Source: Branchiostoma floridae (taxonomy: Eukaryota; Chordata; Leptocardii; Amphioxiformes; Branchiostomatidae). Taken from it: a DNA stretch of 64,000 nt. The notes below the pieces were generated by a model that saw only the letters and a list, made by a program, of their open reading frames with translations, was not told where the DNA came from and ran no database searches. Shown in pieces: positions 1 through 13,400 of the stretch. The stretch's first letter is position 1, and the number at the start of each line of letters is the position of its first letter. The stretch is taken from the NCBI RefSeq assembly GCF_000003815.2, contig NC_049982.1:5547105-5611104 (forward strand), in the 5' to 3' direction. The translations under genes were made by a program, and so were the position numbers.

Positions 1-1346
1 ATGCATGCAGAGGACACCGTGCAGGAAGATCACAAGCAAGCCATGCCACACTAGCACCATTACTATTATGTGGTTTGTACACATCTGAATGATGAAGACT
101 TTGATTTTCTTCATTGGGCACTAACAAAGTTACATATTGTCAACTCTCTTAATCTGTCATGTACCCATGAATGCCACATTGAAAGATACAGTCAGAATTA
201 GACCTTCTCAAGACTGTCTTGAACATCTTGATATCTGAAGTGTGCATACCTTGGAAATTTTTTTCTAATATGACTGTTTTAGGGTACCCGCAGAACAACG
301 AGAATTATCTCAGACTTCAACCCGGGCATACACATTTTGCTGAAAGCTTAAATACATGCATCAAATTTTGTACAAAACAGTGTGTTTGTCAAGAAGAATG
401 CCTTTTGTGTAGCACTCAGCAAATAACACTGTCCGCAATATGCTAATTTGATCGAAAAGTTTCCAGCGTTGCAGGACTTTCCAAGATGTGTACAAACCAT
501 TCCTACCATGCCTATGCTACTCCTACTACTGATAAAAGCATTCTAGATACATGTATATAGCCTCCCCACAGCCTACAGGCAAAACATTGGGACAAGGTGG
601 CTCATATATAGTGTTAAGCAGAAGACATGCAAGTGATCATAAAACTGATTGATCATGATTCATGATGATTGGATGCAAACTCACATGCAGTCTGACATGC
701 TGTGTTAATGAGTAGAATCTGATAGATAAAGACTATATTAAAGGATGGTGAAATAGTGCTGTTTGAATGACCATTTTCAATCCTCTCAAACAATGCTGGC
801 TGTTCTGTTACTTACATGTAGATTAGGAATGATGAAAGTCAATGTGGACAATTAGTGAGAATGGAAAACAGTAATGGTGAACTTTAGTGATAGGAATGGT
901 GGGAAGTTAGAAACATGTTGAAATGCTGAGGTGATGGAGATAGTGAATGTATGGCAATAGGTGAAGAGTTTTAAAAAGCAGTTCTTTTTAGCACTGCAAA
1001 TGACTAAAAATCTGAAACTTCCTTGAGTATGAAAATAAACTATAAACTAAATCTGTATCTTCTGAATATCAAGAAAATGAAGAAACTAGTTAAAATACTT
1101 GGGCAAAATCAAATGATACACAACAGTTACTGCTACACTTACAAAATGATTATCATTTGAAAATTAACACACAGTAAAAAAATACAAAATTAACTGTCAG
1201 CCACAGTTTTTTGACCACATGTTGGCAACCCTCTTGCCTTGATCCCACCGTACAGCCATGGGTTACAAAGAAGAAATAAACCCTTAAATGACATACAAAT
1301 TTGATGAAGCTATTTGGAGAAAGTTGTAATGAGTTTCAAGCCTCAC
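1..1346. other. Intronic DNA left of harmonin exon 18; no gene seen
   Basis: AT-rich sequence without an exon-like stretch. It should be the intron leading to the C-terminal harmonin exons beyond the left edge. A short plus-strand frame at 219-446 has no coding character. Confidence 0.5.
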
Positions 1347-1432
1347 CAGCTCCTGCTGCGTTTGTTTCTCCATCCTCTCACTCTCCCTCCGCTGGGCCTG
1401 GGTCCGGCTCTCCTTACGCTTACGGCTCTCTT
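1347..1432 (-). CDS. USH1C: Harmonin coding exon 18 (coiled coil), last exon in window
   Basis: Encodes ESRKRKESRTQAQRRESERM then EKQTQQEL, charged helix. Acceptor TTTGTCAG, donor GTGAGG in phase 0. The reading continues outside the window. Confidence 0.78.
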
Positions 1433-4400
1433 CTGACAAAAGGTGGTCAAAACAAACTTGTCATGAAAGGCTCAAATCTAATAAATGGTTCTTGGTACAA
1501 ATCTATGTTCTTGGTAACTGCTACATTTAATTTCTTGCAGACTAAGGAAACATGCTGTAGACTAGTGAACATTTACAATTTCTGTTAAAAGTAATTGTTG
1601 ACGCTTGCTTCATCTCAACAGAATATTAGGTTAATACAACAACCAGTAGTGTAAATAATATGTTAAGCTCAACATGAAGATTTAAAAAAATGTAGGTCAG
1701 TTAATTCATTTGCATCCTCTTATATAGTTGAAAAGGTCTTTGAAAGTCATGCTTTTCTTGTGACGACTGTTGCATCTTATAACTATTTGAACATTTGTGA
1801 AAATGAATTCAGCAACTTTCAGTGCTGCACAAAAACAAAATGAAATTTCTGAAAATACCTTGCTTCTTCTCGTCATCTATTTTCTGCTGGGTGAGGCTGA
1901 GGTTGAGCAGCTCCTGCTCCAGCTGACGACTGATCTCCTCATCATCCTCTTCAGCTGTCAATAAAAAAACAACTCAGCTGTCAATCAAAATCATCTCAGC
2001 TGTCAATCAAAACTAACTTAGCTGTTAATCAAGGCAAATTCAGCTGCAAATCAAAATCATCTCAGCTGTCAATCAAAACCAATTTGAAATCAATTGTCAA
2101 TGAAAAACAATTCAGCTGTCAATCAAAACCAACCCAACTGTCAATAATCAAAATCTATTCAGCTATCAATCAAAACCAATCAAGTTGTTAATCAAAACTG
2201 ATTCAGCTGCCAATCAAAACCAAGGCAGCTGTCAGGCAAAACCAAGTAAAACTGATCATACTTTCAAATGAAAATTTGAGATCCTGATCATGATGATGCG
2301 GACAATAGATTCTGACACAAAATTTTTCCTTAGACATAACTGATTCAGCTATCAAAGTTTACTTCAATCTGATCAACTGTGTCAGTATCAGTCACTTCAT
2401 CCTGACCTAAACTCTGTCTTTTGACATGAAGCAGTTGATACTACATCTGAGAACAGTTCATGTTTCACCTCAGAATGCACTGAAAAACAGTCTGTCCTCC
2501 CCAGTTATCAATCAAACCCATTTGTTATAATCCCAGATCAACAAAGCCTGCCGCAGACTGACTGCCTGTCAGTCAACCCCAGCTGGTTGTAGTCTCTATA
2601 GTCTCCAAATCATCAACTTTGACTGAAAGGTTGTCCTCCTCAACTGTCAATCAAACATGTTCTTGCCCTCATTCCATGACCACAAGCAGTTTTGAGTGAC
2701 ATGTCGTGAAACAAGGCTGTCCGTCATCCTGACGTCGACCAAACTTTGGGAAAACATAACTTTTAAAATTATTCCAACTGGAGCCATTATAGTGCCACAT
2801 CAAAAAGATGTCAGTTATAGAGGCCTTCCGCCTTCTCAAGATTGTGTCTTGAACTATTAAATTATACATTGTATGAGAAGTACATTAAGTAACCTCTGTC
2901 AGGATTACTGATGCTGAATGGGTACATCCCTTTAATTTGACAACTTTAAATTCATGTCTTTTTTTCACATTGTGGTGGTATCAGGTGGAAAAGCATAGTT
3001 ATTATATATTTAGGGTTGATGTTACAGATGTTGAGCAATCTGGCACCAAAGATGAGGAAGAAACAATTTTGGCATGTCAGAGATGAATAGTATTGTCAGC
3101 ATCACAGTGACGATCCCTATAGTGAGTCTATTAATCTCTGACAAGACAAAATTGTTTCTTGGTAAGACAGATGTGAAGACAGAAGACTTACATTTTCTTT
3201 TCTGCAGCTTGCTCTGTTGTTCTTCCTCCTGCTTTTTCTTCTCTTCTGCTTCCCTGTAAACACCAGGACACCATCATTAGTTATGATCACCTGACATGTG
3301 TGTATTGAATGGCCCATATTCTTCTTGAATATACACAGACTTAGGCATCTCATGATATCGACAATACCTAAAATCACATGGTTAAAATGAACTTATTGTG
3401 AGCTGTTTTCCTTTCTTTGTCACTCTGGCAACATTGTCAACTTTTGATTTCTTTTATACTGCTGTCTACAAACCACCTGGTCCCCTTAACCCCATCACCT
3501 GATTTTACCTTTAAGTTCCCGTACTCACAACATTTACATGAAGAAAAAGGCCATTCTTTAATTATCTAATACAAATTGCGACTACTGGGAATTCGTATGG
3601 GTATCTGCTTCTTGTAAGCTTATGACGGATACATGTAAATTTTCATCAGTCTAACATCTACAGTCTACGTGCTACAATTTGGTGTGTTTCCATGCTCCAC
3701 GGTACCTTACACAATCAAGACTGAAACATGCTCTAAGACTTGTCTACCAGGCATTCTCACTGTACACCCATGCACCAATATGCAGGCCATCCTCCATGCT
3801 TTTTCATAGAATCTGATGGAGACGCAGCCTTAGAAAGAAGAGAATTTTGTACCAAACAGGTACCTGAGTCTTTGCAACTCTTCCTGCCTTTGTTTGAGTT
3901 TGGCCAGGGCAGATTGGTGAATCCTCCAGAGAAGCAGCAGGTCAGAACACAAAAATTAGTAACCAGAAAAAAAGAAATGCAAAAAAATAATGCTTTGGCA
4001 AAATCAAGAAGTTTCCAGAAAAGGGAGTATCCAATAGGAAAGATATTGCACCTGCGTGAGAAGTACTTAGACAGGAAACTTTGTATACATTCGGTGTAAT
4101 ACTATGATTGCAGTAGTTGCCAAATATACACATGGGACAGTTAGAATTATCTTAAGTCTTTTGAGTGAGAGGTGCTCTTGCAGTGAATATCTGGCAAGTT
4201 GTAGTGGGACATTGAAGCAGGTGTAGGTACAGTATCATGAACTTAGTTGTTGGAGTGACCAAGAACATAGGACATAGCTAGAGCCATCTCAAATAAGGCA
4301 CAGCACCAAATGTGCACACATATGGAAACAAAGGTTTGCACTCTTTTGTGATTTGATGTGGTTGAAAATTAATGGGCAGACTGATGTTGAACAGTATTAA

Positions 4401-7400
4401 AGGGGTCTACACTGGGTTACTGTTACTGTAACAGTAGTTTGTATGCTGAGACATTATTTTCTATTGACTGATGAAGGAGCTATCATAATGTGTCATCATG
4501 CAGTCACCCATGCACAATGTTGGATAGCGTTAAACACAAACTATTAACATCCATACTCACGTCCATAATGTCACAATGAAGCAAACAGAGATGTTCACAA
4601 TTAAGAACAAACTGAACTACATTGACTACAAACATGACAGACACACACCAGTGGTATGACAATACACACACAATGAGGACTTTCTAAGAAAACTACATGA
4701 TTGTGATTGTGAAAAGTTAAACACAACAACAACAACAACAACAACCTTAACTGGCAAACAATAAAAAATATACATATGTACCCTGAATTCCAGGTCCAAA
4801 GAAATTCTTTAAAATCTAACTAATACAATGTTTATAATTATATTGTTCAAATGAATTTCATTCAATGACCTGATTTCTTTTGTAATGATGATCAAACATG
4901 ACAGTCAAAACTGTCCAAGAAGACCACACAAGGAACCAATGAACAAATATGTGGACAGGTGGTCACTATAGACAGGGTTCTTAATACATAAACTTGTGTC
5001 CAATGGAAAACCATTAAGGGACTACAAAAAGGGATTACACTGGGGTGCCTATATAGATGTGGTCACTTGTACAGGTTTGACTGTCATGATTCAACAATTT
5101 TTGAAGCATATACATTATGCTACATTTAAGGAAAATGGAAAACATTGCTTTCAGCTGTATTTGGTTTGTCAAAGTTTACCATTCAAGATAAAAATAACTG
5201 ACCATTTATGAAATTAAAGAAAGTTCTTACTTCAGATTCAGATTCAGATTCAGATTCAGCTTTATTCCTGGATGACTTGGCATGTATATACACATGAAAT
5301 ACGTCATCAGTCACAGAATCAACTTTAATACATTAATACATTTCAGTTCTAACAAAATAAACTGATCCAACAAGACTTGTTGGAGACCCTACCTTTCCTC
5401 CGTTTCCTTCTTCTGTCGTTTCTTCTCCCTGTCGATGGCGATCTGTCTGAGTCTCTCCAGCTCCTCCCGCTCCGCCCGCCTCTCCTCCGGGTCCTGGGGC
5501 TCGTTGTCCAGGTGGATGCTTTTCTTGGGCATCGTCACGTCTTTGAACAGCTCTTCTCCCTATGAAGGGTAGGGTGTTAAACAGAGGTCCAAAGTTTGAG
5601 AAGAGTTACACCCCAAGCACACCAAGCATTTTACTCAAGACCAATGTTTTGGTGATGACACCCTGTCATCTTCCTCAGAGCAAATCTGACTGGTTGTCTG
5701 TTTACACTTCTACATGATCATAGTACATGACATGTAGGTGTTACTGTTGACAGATGTGGTCCCAAAACAGGTCTATTAAGAATTGCCTAGAGGAAGGTGT
5801 CAGTTGGTTGCAGGGTAAGGTGTTAAATGGGGGATCCATGCTCTCCAAGCAGAGGTTAGGCTCTGGTCAGATATACATGTAGTAAGCATGCTTCCCATAC
5901 TGGTTGTCATTGTAATGATGACGAACTTGTTTGCCCTCTGTAGTATCCATAGTTCCCTGATCCGTTAAAGTCAGGATACCCAAACATCGATTCTAAGAAT
6001 GACATGCTTATTGCAATAATCCCGACCATTATCATACAAACCAACTAATTCAAATATTCTCCTCTCTATGCTTTTCAAAATGTACCGCAATTTAGATTAA
6101 TAGTACCTTCCTCTGCCTCAGTCTCTTCTTATTACCTACCAGGCTTTTTATCATATGTGAGTATGGGAAGAATTCTATTGCAGCTAGTATGATAGTAACA
6201 AGCTTATTGATATAAAATAAGCTATGTCAGAAGGCAAAAAGAAAGTCAAAACAATTTTGAGTGGGTACTAACCTCTTGCGGTCTGACTGTTATTGTTAGC
6301 TGTTTGCTGCCTTTTAGCGCTGAGATAGCCTGTGGTGGGCAGGGAAGCATGGTTAGATGATACATGTATTAGTTTGTTTGTTTATTAGTGTCTAGTGGAT
6401 ATATCATTCTCCAATTACTAAGTAGGGGAGAGATACTATTTTACACACAAATAAAAACAGTTTTTGGTAAAATATGCCACTAGAAATTGGCGCTAGTTCA
6501 TCTGAATGTAAAAATGTGAAAATTTTGCCCATTCTTGAATTCTAACCCTTTGAACCCTTTGTACTATCAGGTAGGTGGGGTAGGTAGTATGTTGTCAATA
6601 AATAAGTCATGCTGCAAACCTTACTTTAATTAGAACTCCAATCAATGGAAGTTATTTCATATTATACACGTCTTCATTAAGTATTCCCATCATTCTCCTG
6701 CTTTAGCTAAAATTGAATTAAAAAGTTAGTCAACCAAGGGCATATACATGAACTGTGGTGAAAAAACTCATGCATGTTGTGTACAATATGTCAGCAACCT
6801 TGCACCAATCCATTTTAACCTTCCAACCACCCCAAAATCACTGCTACACGTATATATGAATAAACCTGTCAAAAGTTGTTTCCCTTTGCAGTGTCAGGAA
6901 AGTGTACAATCCTATACATGACATAACACACACAGAGAAGAGATTGTGATAAAGACAATAGTTAACAACAGAAACTGTGCTAAAACGTAATCATTATCAT
7001 AATACTTTAATAGCATGTATTGATTCTCTATTTCATTCACAGGGCCCGAAATACTTTTTTCAGCCAGGTTGTCCAAGTACGCAACCTGAATCAAAAGCCA
7101 GGTTGCGCCTGCAACATTTCAGGTTGCCCCACTTTCAAATTGTTACTTTCTTCAAATCAGCTACTTATCCATTATCTTTTCTTCAAGATATATATATAAC
7201 TATGTAATATGTTTTACGTTATCAAAAAATAAATACAAAAGCTTATGCATGTAGGTGGGGAAAAAGCAGTGTTCCAACGGCAAAATTTCAGGTTGCTCAG
7301 TGTGCAACCTGGGTTTAAAATTAAGTTGCACAAAGCAAAATGTGGTTGCATTTTCAAGTGGGCAAGTGGGTATTTCATCAAGTTTATTAACTGTAAACAA

Positions 7401-10400
7401 CTAATTCTTTAAAAGTGGTTTCTGATTTCTGATTTGCAAATCTTTACCATGGCATATGAAATTCAATATACATGTATATCATTGGAGTACTCACCTCGCC
7501 GTAGTCTGCATGTATCAAATTTATCCCGTTCACATCTAGGAACTGGTCTCCTAACTGTAAGTTAGAGGAATATTTCAGTGCAGTTATGTGACAGGCTCAA
7601 CTCAATTATCAATCTGAATTATCAGCCAACAACCATAACTAACAGCAGTCTGGTCATGCATTTCCTTTTCAACCATAAAAATAAACGATTTTGTTGGAAT
7701 ATCGGACAGAAGAAAAATGCCATTCACATAACAACTGTTTTTTTTAGCTACAGTTTATACACCTGGCCAGTAGGCTTCATGTAGTAGGTTGAATTCATAC
7801 AAAATAGCAGAAATATAAGAAATATAATCATATCAAAGCCAAAAGCCATCAAGGGTAACTCAAGTGCAAACCACAATTCACAGTTTTGTCATGTGCATTT
7901 TTTGTCACATCTACAAAAGAAGCTAAACTCAGCACTGATAGAAGTATCTGTTCTTGGTGCTGAATACCCTCAAACTGATAAAAGTATCTGTCCTTGGTGC
8001 TAAATGCCCTCAAACTGATAAAAGTATGTCCTTGGTGCTAAATACCCTCAAACTGATAAAAGTATCTGTCCTTGGAGCTGAATACCCTCAAACTGATAAA
8101 AGTATGTCCTTGGTGCTGAATACCCTCAAACTGATAAAAGTATCTGTCCTTGGTGCTGAATGCCCTCAAACTGATAAAAGTATCTGTCCTTGGTGCTGAA
8201 TACCCTCAAACTGATAAAAGTATCTGTCCTTGGTGCTGAATACCCTCAAACTGATAAAGGTATCTGTCCTTGGTGCTGAATACCCTCAAACTGATAGAAG
8301 TGTCTGTCCTAGGTGCTGAATACCCTCAAACTTATAAAAGTATCTGTGCTTGGTGCTGAATACCCTCAAACTGATAAAAGTATGTCCTTGGTCCTGAATA
8401 CCCTCAAACTGATAAAAGTATCTGTCCTTGGTGCTAAATGCCCTCAAACTGATAAAAGTATCTGTCCTTGGTGCTGAATACCCTCAAACTGATAAAAGTA
8501 TCTGTCCTTGGTGCTGAATACCCTCAAAGTGATAAAGGTATCTGTCCTTGGTGCTGAATACCCTCAAACTGATAGAAGTGTCTGTCCTTGGTGCTGAATA
8601 CCCTCAAACTGATAGAAGTATCTGTTCTTGGTGCTGAATATCCTCAAACTGATAGAAGTATCTGTTCTTGGTGCTGAATGCCCTCAAACTGATAAAAGTA
8701 TCTGTTCTTTGTGCTAAATGCCCTCAAACTGATAAAAGTATCTGTCCCTGGTGCTGAATGCCCTCAAACTGATAAAGTATCTGTCCCTGGTGCTGAATAC
8801 CCTCAAACTGATAAAAGTATCTGTCCTTGGTGCTGAATGCCCTCAAACTGATAAAAGTATCTGTCCTGGTGCTGAATACCCTCAAACTGATAAAAGTATC
8901 TGTCCCTGGTGCTGAATGCCCTCAAACTGATAAAGTATCTGTCCCTGGTGCTGAATACCCTCAAACTGATAAAAGTATCTGTCCCTGGTGCTGAATACCC
9001 TCAAACTGATAAAAGTATCTGTCCTTGGTGCTGAATACCTTCAAACTGATAAAAGTATCTGTTCTTGGTGCTGAATACCTTCAAACTGATAGAAGTATCT
9101 GTTCTTGGTGCTGAATACCCTCAAACTGATAAAAGTATCTGTCCTTGGTGCTGAATACCTTCAAACTGATAAAAGTATCTGTTCTTGGTGCTGAATACCT
9201 TCAAACTGATAGAAGTATCTGTTCTTGGTGCTGAATACCCTCAAACTGATAGAAGTATCTGTTCTTGGTGCTGAATACCCTCAAACTGATAAAAGTATCT
9301 GTTCTTGGTGCTGAATACCCTCAAACTGATAAAAGTATCTGTCCTTGGTGCTAAATGTGTGCCATCAGCACCGACAGAAGCAGCACCGACTTAGCTGACT
9401 AAGTGTCGTACCTTGAGACCGATCTCCTCTGCTATGGAGCCCGGCTTTATGTTCTTCACAAACACCCCAGGCTTGTAGGCTGGCCCACCACATATACTGG
9501 AGGGTCAGAAAAAATTGTAAGGTTACTGATCTGATCTGATGCACTGTTTAAGAATACTCATTGAACAAACACATGTCTCTGCAACAGTCAAGAGATTGTA
9601 TGCTATGAATACATAATATATAATCATCCATACACAGTGATCTATAGGAAAGCTTGTCCCTCCCTCTGTGCCTAAGCGCCATCCTGTTAGTTTAGAGTTT
9701 GCTAGGACTTAAAACTAACCAGGTCATATCAACATACTAGGTCATAGTTAAACGTTACTACTATTATAATAACATACCATACGAGCCAATTAGGACTCAC
9801 TCGTTTCTGGTCGTCACTAATACACCCTCCCTCTCAAAAGAGCAGAATGTCACACATTTCAACAGATAAATGGGATGACGTTTTTGCACTCAGAATAGGT
9901 TATGATTGGCCTATGATTGTCTAATAAGAAGAATTATAGTCCCATCTCACCTGCATCCCAGCCCAGGTGTCCCCTCCAGGTTCACAAACACCCTCCTGTC
10001 CTCCTTCCCCATCTTTGGGGACGGAGCGCCGTTCGACATGTTGTTGATCACCTCTCCCTAGATAAACAAGTAAACAAACAAAAAAAATGAGACATTGACA
10101 AAGAATTATTAAATGCAGCTGTAAAACATTATGTACATTGTTTAACATTATATGATCAAGATAAAATGTGTTTCTTTTTTTAAATAGAAATTAGAATTTA
10201 TTTTTTAGCTGAATTTTACATATGTTGAAAAATTGTTTTCTTTGATATGATTTTATGAATCTAATTGAATTACCAGAACCTAATAGTTTGTGTCAATCAA
10301 TGATAAACAAATATTATGTAAAAATCAATAAAATTTTCAACTTTCATCTTCTCATTAAGAAAATTTCTAATAAAGATAATTAATCAAAATTGATCTAACA

Positions 10401-13400
10401 TAAGATCATCCCAAATTAATTTCTGTTAATTAATTTTATCAACTTGTACAGCAATTAGAGCCAGATTTATCATTTCTTTATTTTGAGCCATCAAATTGAA
10501 GATAGCCTGGATGCTATCCTGGTAAGGTCTGCCTCCACTCCAAAAGTCACTGATGAAGCAACAGTTGAAGCAGAAGTCACACGAGTGTGTATATCAAGTC
10601 CGTGTGAGGTCTGTATCAACATTTTTTCATGCAGCTGTACGCACAATACGCATCTCATACGCATCTCAATTGTTTGGTGCCACTGTTTTAGGTATGCATA
10701 CATTGGCACAGTACAGCCCAGTACACGAAACAAAACCTTGCACAAAACAATTGAGATGTGTATGAGGTGCGTACAACTGCAAATGAAAGAAATGTCGATG
10801 CTGACTAGCCTGGTATCCAGCCGTATTATAGCTCCAGAGTCTCTTCTGTCATCTCTGCAAATATTTGCGTAGAGGACAGAAAAGACCCGGGAGCTATAAT
10901 ACGGCTGGATACCAGGCTAAATACGGACTTCATGTAGACACATTCGTGTGACTGCACCTTAACCAGAATATGTGTGGCTCAACAAGTTTTATTTGTTAAT
11001 ACTCAACAGAGCTGGTAGGCTCAGGGGGAGGTCCGGCGGTGTGAGTGTGGTCAGTGTCCGGCCTGCTGTCAACCAACTCACTAGTCTACAGGATGGACAG
11101 ATGGAACAGTGGACAGGTCTGCACACAGGTGTCATTCATTCGTTCGTTTGTTTTTTCATTCATTCATTCATTTGTAAGCATGTTAATTGTGTTGGTGTAA
11201 TGGTTAGTCTAGTAAGAGTATTTGGCTCAGAACCCAGAGGTCCTTCGTTCAAGTCCCCTGAGATGCCAATGTTCACATTTACCAATCATTCATTTTCTCA
11301 CTCACTCACTCACTCACTATCTCACTCACTCACTCTCTCACTCGCTCGTTCGCTCACTCTCACTCTCTTCAGAAACTTTTCAGTAACTCACTCTCAAAAA
11401 ATTACATCGACTAAAAGTGCCTCATCTTTTGTTCTTCATTTATTCCTTTTATTTTGTAACTACTTCTTTGATATCCTACTAATCTGTCCCTGTAATTAAA
11501 TATCTCCATTCCAAACCAGCTGAGCAGTTTCACAATGTGCATGTTAGTAAACATCTACCAACACAAGGAAGTTTTAAACAGAAGTGTTGAAATGTTAGTG
11601 GATTAAAGATAAGCATAAGTCAATACTGCAGCAGCACAGATTGGACAGTTATGCAGTAGTTAATGCAACAGTGTTGTTTATACTGTTTGTCTTTTACTTG
11701 TCTAGAGTCTGTATGCTGTATCTTGTGTCCTTATATTATAATCAGCAAAAGGCGTCATCATACAATCTGTTGTGTTTGCTTTGCAAGGATGTTAATAGTA
11801 CTAGTAACAAACAATTATCATATAAAAAAAAAAGAGTAAAGCAAAACTGAGTTTTACACAGGGCTGTCTCCAGCTTTAAATTCTTTACCTTCCCACGCAT
11901 CATTTGGGGGTCAAAGTTCCGTCCAAGGACAGAATTTTTCTCTTTCCCAAAAGTCAAATTTCCATCCTGGGATGGATGGAAGGACGGGTCCTGGAGACAG
12001 CCCTGGTTTACAGCACCAGGTGTTAGGCAGGGTTGGACAAGTCAACTAGCCTGATTGTCCAGGGCAAGTGAAAGTGCCAATCGGGCAAGTGCATGTCTTA
12101 GCACACTTGTCTGATCAAAACAAGTAAGATTTTCCCATGAGAGAGATTTTGATCTACTTGTTACCTTTCAGAGTCATAGCATCATGCATTGGTCAACACA
12201 GAAAAAATAGAGCCAACAATAAAAAAAAAGAATTTTATTGAACTTATAGACAAATGTCATTTAAATGTCCCGACAAGTGAAAAGGTAAATTTTCTATGTA
12301 CTTGCCTGATAGGACAAGTGAATTTTACAAAACTTGTCCAACCCTGGTTAGGACAGAGGTAATTGTAGAAGGTTACTCACCAGTAAGGCTGTACCATTAG
12401 GTGCCTCGGGGGAGCCTGGCACAGGGTCTACATACTCCCATCTCAGCTGGTCTGTTCTCGTTCTGTACAGGGGGAAGAGTGAAAAAAACTTTTCACTCCA
12501 ATTTTCAATGTACCTTACTCATAACCAGACAACTGATAATTGTTAACTGACAATTGATAACATTAGGACTGGTGCAGTCAAATGTTTTCAATTTAACAGA
12601 TTGATTCTTACCAAAAGATTTATAATTGTGTCGATAGAAAAGATTAATATTATGTCAGTATTGTCCGTTTTTGAAACAATCGTCCAAAGACATAACTTGA
12701 TGACCAAGTCACTGTCTGGTGCATAACCATCATCAAGTGGTAACAGTAAATATCATTAAAGTAAATAGAAAAAAATGTACTCAATTAACAATAATTTGCA
12801 CGTACCTTTTTATAGGCAGCATTCCAATATCTGTGAACATGATATTATAAAGAAATACAGTAAGTTCATGCTTGTGAGATCTAAGACACACATTGCAATA
12901 TCCGGTTTGAAATCACTATCTACAATCTCTCAGAAGAGAATTTAACTACAGAAATAGACATCAAAAGAGATATGAAAAGTCTCAAAGTACATTGCGAACA
13001 TTGCATTAAGGACAGGACAATTGCTTTCTTTGATTCAGTAGTAGTAGTAGTAGTAGTAGAGTCATACAGTGTATTACAGCACCCTTGGGGTTATACCGCA
13101 GAGCGGCATATACATAATATTCTTTCTTCTAGCTCAACACAGGACGGTCAACTTACGTCTAATTTTCATCTCTATGTAACTGGTGCTCTGTGTCAGTAAC
13201 ACGATCTCCTCATGCGTCGACTGGTCCACCGTGTAACCGTTTATTCTCAGGACCTCATCTCCAACCTGATAAGGAAACATAAAGTGGAATCATGAAACAA
13301 GAAAAGTGATTCACTTCAGAATCTGTGATACCCTAATAACAGCCACTTAGACGTAGGAGCTACAGTTTTAAGTACATACACTTGTTGACTCAATAAGGGA

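Noticed and set aside
3740-4099. 119-codon plus-strand frame
   Set aside because: It overlaps harmonin exon 15 on the other strand and shows no domain.
7954-8199. Open frame with repeated peptide in the 40-bp minisatellite
   Set aside because: It is a by-product of the tandem repeat in an intron; no start context or splice support.
7955-9352. CRISPR-like regular repeats
   Set aside because: Units are directly contiguous with no unique spacers and the DNA is animal, so it is a minisatellite.
10483-10872. 129-codon plus-strand frame
   Set aside because: Covers a repeat with inverted GTGTATATCAAGTCC-type words and a fold-back MITE; not coding.
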